Shown here: piece by piece, positions 12,899 through 14,843 of the stretch
Position numbering within the stretch: position 1 is the stretch's first letter
Layout: each line of letters starts with the position of its first letter
Assembly (NCBI GenBank): GCA_016213425.1
Contig: JACRAI010000013.1
Span: 1-14,843, forward strand
Length of the DNA: 14,843 nucleotides
DNA from: an archaeon
Lineage (GTDB): Archaea > Nanobdellota > Nanobdellia > Woesearchaeales > ARS49
Direction of reading: 5' to 3'
Translations under genes and position numbers: made by a program
Notes under the pieces: model-generated
Database searches by the model: none
What the model was told of the DNA's origin: nothing
What the model saw: the letters and a program-made list of their open reading frames with translations, nothing else

Positions 12899-14022
12899 TT
12901 TGTTAAGTATTCTTTTAAGAATCTCCTCATTAATTCTATATCAGATATACTGCATTTTTCAACTCTTGAATGCATGTCATCCATTGGAACTTCTAAAGCA
13001 ACTGTAGGAATATTAGTTAATGCAGCTAATGCTGCAGAATCATTAGAACATGCCCCTGTTGTAAGCAGTGAATAATTTTTTTGCATGGCCAGTCTTTCAA
13101 GTTCTGCAATCAATGATTTGGATTGTTTTGCTTTTGCTTTTTCTCTTTCTTTAATCCAACTTTTCATATGCACAGGTTCCTGGTATAATTCAGTATGATC
13201 AAATTTTTTCCCTTTAATTTCATCAAAACGGTTATCAACCACATATTCACACCCGCAATTCTCATACAAAACAATTCCTCTACCAAGTTTTTGTTTTCTT
13301 GTAACGTCAAGAACTATGATTTTATCAGGATTGAATTCTTTCAATAAACCATTTTCTACACAATATTCAGCACCAATCAGTCCTTTTTCTTCACCATTTG
13401 TGAATAATGCAAGTATTGATGGTGTATCTCTCGCATCAGTGTTTTTTAACAAATCAAGAATTAATGCCACCCCTAAAGCATCGTCTAATTTTCCTTTTAC
13501 TGACCAATCGCTAATTTTCAATTCTTTCAGACAATAAAGAGGTATGTAACTTTTGAACTTATAGATTTCAGTGTTAACGCTTATCCCTGACGGTATGATA
13601 ATTTCAAAGTCTTCTTCATGGGGAACAGGTATTCTGGTTCTTTCACCGAAATCTTTTGCTTTTTTATCTTGAAGCAGTTCTGCAACCTCAAAACCGTCTT
13701 CTGAAGAAATGTGTGAAGGAAATCTGAGTATTTCTTCAAGATATTTTTCCGATCTTAGAACAAGGTTGCTGTTTAATTTTTTAGAAAAAAGCATTATGTT
13801 GCCAACAATTGTAGAACTCATAACTTTATCATGATGCGCGCACAAAACAATAGTTCCTTCTTTTCCTCCTTTTCTGAAACCGTAAAGATTGTTTACTTTA
13901 TCACACTCAACTGTGTCAGTAAGTTCTTCTAATTGTGCAAGCAGAATTGGCTTAATTAAATTTTCACTATATATCTCACTAGGAGTTTCTGCCAATAATT
14001 TTAAATCTTCATAAAAACCCAT
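12895..14022 (-). CDS. M42/M28-like zinc aminopeptidase
   Basis: A 375-residue two-metal exopeptidase. The likely metal ligands and catalytic residues are all visible: H63 and D65 (CAHHDKV), D180 (GKLDDALG), catalytic E211 and ligand E212 (TNGEEKGLIGAEY), D239 (IVLDVT) and H351 (DDMHSRVEK). The order and spacing fit the M42/M28 clan of cytoplasmic aminopeptidases and deblocking peptidases. An insertion of about 90 residues after H63 separates the first and second motif groups, as in M42 enzymes with their PDZ-like or dimerisation domain. GGGTGA precedes ATG 14022. It is the first gene of the minus-strand cluster, and its stop overlaps the next start (ATGA). Confidence 0.85.
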   Translation of the reverse strand: MGFYEDLKLLAETPSEIYSENLIKPILLAQLEELTDTVECDKVNNLYGFRKGGKEGTIVLCAHHDKVMSSTIVGNIMLFSKKLNSNLVLRSEKYLEEILRFPSHISSEDGFEVAELLQDKKAKDFGERTRIPVPHEEDFEIIIPSGISVNTEIYKFKSYIPLYCLKELKISDWSVKGKLDDALGVALILDLLKNTDARDTPSILALFTNGEEKGLIGAEYCVENGLLKEFNPDKIIVLDVTRKQKLGRGIVLYENCGCEYVVDNRFDEIKGKKFDHTELYQEPVHMKSWIKEREKAKAKQSKSLIAELERLAMQKNYSLLTTGACSNDSAALAALTNIPTVALEVPMDDMHSRVEKCSISDIELMRRFLKEYLTK

Positions 14023-14067
14023 TATTCACCCATATTCATTACTTAATGGTGATACTAAATTGGAATG

Positions 14068-14097
14068 CTTTATAAATTTTTAAACAAATTTATAAAG
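14068..14097 (-). promoter_or_regulatory. Promoter of the four-gene cluster within a 12-bp inverted repeat
   Basis: CTTTATAAATTT (14068-14079) and AAATTTATAAAG (14086-14097) are exact inverted repeats with a 6-base spacer. Each arm contains a TATA box. The proximal one (TTTATAAAG on the minus strand, 14068-14076) predicts initiation near 14046 and a leader of about 24 bases to ATG 14022. The symmetry suggests either two alternative TATA sites or a regulator site over the promoter. Confidence 0.55.
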
Positions 14098-14154
14098 AAA
14101 AAATAATATTAAGATTGTTCAAGCACGCAAATAATGCAAAATGCTAATTAACAA

Positions 14155-14206
14155 ATTGGCAATAAAAAGCCAATAAATCTAGAAAAATTGGCAACAAAAC
14201 GCCAAT
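14155..14206. repeat. Two palindromic sites 32 bp apart upstream of the epimerase gene
   Basis: ATTGGC-N8-GCCAAT occurs at 14155-14174 and at 14187-14206. Flanking bases are partly conserved (AATAAAAA versus AACAAAAC inside, AAATC after). The 32-bp period is about three helical turns. The second site ends 24 bp before the epimerase TATA box. They look like paired binding sites for a dimeric regulator. Confidence 0.55.
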
Positions 14207-14230
14207 AAATCCAAACTTCTGATGAATAAA

Positions 14231-14239
14231 CTTTAAAAA
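14231..14239 (+). promoter_or_regulatory. Leaderless promoter of the epimerase gene
   Basis: CTTTAAAAA is centred about 27 bases before ATG 14262, so the transcript should begin at the start codon. No Shine-Dalgarno is present, as expected for a leaderless mRNA. Confidence 0.5.
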
Positions 14240-14261
14240 CGACTTTTTTATCAAAAAACTC

Positions 14262-14843
14262 ATGAAAGTATTAGTAACTGGAGGAACTGGATTTATAGGG
14301 TCAAATCTTGCAAAACACTTCTCTGAAAATCATGAAGTAGTAATTACAGGATCAAAAAATGAACAAACTACTGATTTGAAAACTATGGATAAAAACATTC
14401 AATGGAAAAAATTAGGAAGCATCGACGCGTTATTTCACCAAGCAGCAATAAATGACACTTTATTGAACGATGCAGATGTAATGAACAAGTTCAATGTTGA
14501 GTATTCTAAAAAATTGTTTGAAAATGCTGTAGAAAATGGATGCAAAAAAATAGTTTACGCATCCTCAACTGCAGCTTACGGAGATGTTGAAGCGCCATAT
14601 AAAGAACATGGACCTTTTAATCCATTGAATGCATATGGCAGGTCTAAATTAATGCTTGATTGGTTCGCAATGGATTTCGCAAGAGACCATCCAAATATTC
14701 TAGTTGTTGGACTGCGTTACTGCAATGTTTACGGTCCAGGAGAAGAACATAAAGGAAAAAGAGCAAGCATGATTTACCAGTTAGCTCAACAAATCAAGAA
14801 AGAAAATGTTTGCAGACTTTTTAAATGGGGAAAACAAAAAAGA
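14262..14843 (+). CDS. Extended SDR nucleotide-sugar epimerase/dehydratase (cut by the right edge)
   Basis: The first 194 residues are present and the frame is open to the window end. The N-terminus is a Rossmann fold with GGTGFIGS (residues 7-14) for NAD(P) binding. The active site follows as YASSTAAYG (Ser/Thr) and YGRSK (the catalytic Tyr-x-x-x-Lys). RYCNVYGPGEEHKGKRASMI and RLFKWGKQKR near the cut resemble ADP-heptose 6-epimerase (HldD/GmhD)-type enzymes and other NAD-dependent sugar epimerases. These act on nucleotide sugars for glycan or lipid-linked sugar synthesis in the cytoplasm; the precise substrate cannot be fixed from this part. The closest likeness is to the HldD group, but archaea usually lack LPS heptose, so a different sugar is likely. 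Confidence 0.9.
   Translation, partial: MKVLVTGGTGFIGSNLAKHFSENHEVVITGSKNEQTTDLKTMDKNIQWKKLGSIDALFHQAAINDTLLNDADVMNKFNVEYSKKLFENAVENGCKKIVYASSTAAYGDVEAPYKEHGPFNPLNAYGRSKLMLDWFAMDFARDHPNILVVGLRYCNVYGPGEEHKGKRASMIYQLAQQIKKENVCRLFKWGKQKR

Noticed and set aside
1..14843. CRISPR array, insertion sequence or rRNA
   Set aside because: No regularly spaced repeats, no transposase, no terminal repeats with target duplication, and no rRNA-like sequence were seen.

Overview
The window is archaeal. It holds a 20S proteasome beta subunit next to an aCPSF1/FttA-type KH + metallo-beta-lactamase + beta-CASP ribonuclease, a tRNA-Pro(UGG) without encoded CCA, and TATA-box promoters. Several first genes start at or just after the expected transcription start, while internal operon genes carry GGAGG/GGTGA-type ribosome binding sites. 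The DNA is AT-rich and many proteins have no recognisable family, which suggests an uncultivated (possibly DPANN-type) archaeon; the exact lineage cannot be read from this sequence.

Layout. (1) 1-271, minus: start of an unrecognised protein that runs off the left edge. (2) 610-1488, plus: a protein ending in a JAMM/MPN-like metalloprotease domain. (3) 1489-1964: structured non-coding DNA, then a tight three-gene plus-strand operon (zinc ribbon, coiled coil, single-pass membrane protein). (4) 2992-4106, minus: a small helical protein, a HEPN gene reduced to its first 33 codons, and the winged-helix/MNT nucleotidyltransferase partner gene, whose promoter carries two palindromes 21 bp apart. (5) 4168-4444: a candidate 26-residue microprotein and tRNA-Pro, with a promoter region full of inverted repeats. 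(6) 4635-7210, plus: psmB and aCPSF1. (7) 7359-7917, plus: vapBC toxin-antitoxin pair. (8) 7932-8981, plus: an exported lipoprotein MsrA-MsrB fusion of bacterial character. (9) 8978-14022, minus: a four-gene cluster of an M42/M28-like metallopeptidase, a 683-residue protein with a GNAT-like C-terminus, a 432-residue protein with weak kinase-like motifs, and a small unknown protein. (10) 14262 to the right edge, plus: start of an extended SDR nucleotide-sugar epimerase, preceded by two palindromes 32 bp apart.

Most interesting. The four-gene cluster at 8978-14022 is translationally coupled at two junctions and matches no system I know, so it is the best candidate for something undescribed. A 19-base sequence, GTTAAACAATCGAAGAACC, lies 3-4 bp upstream of a TATA-like box at two separate promoters in the same orientation relative to the gene, so it looks like a shared regulatory element. 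The MNT antitoxin has outlived its HEPN toxin while keeping an apparently intact promoter/operator.

Only psmB-aCPSF1 suggests classical housekeeping (protein turnover, and RNA 3'-end formation/transcription termination). Much of the rest is accessory: toxin-antitoxin systems, stress repair, unknown operons and surface-sugar synthesis.
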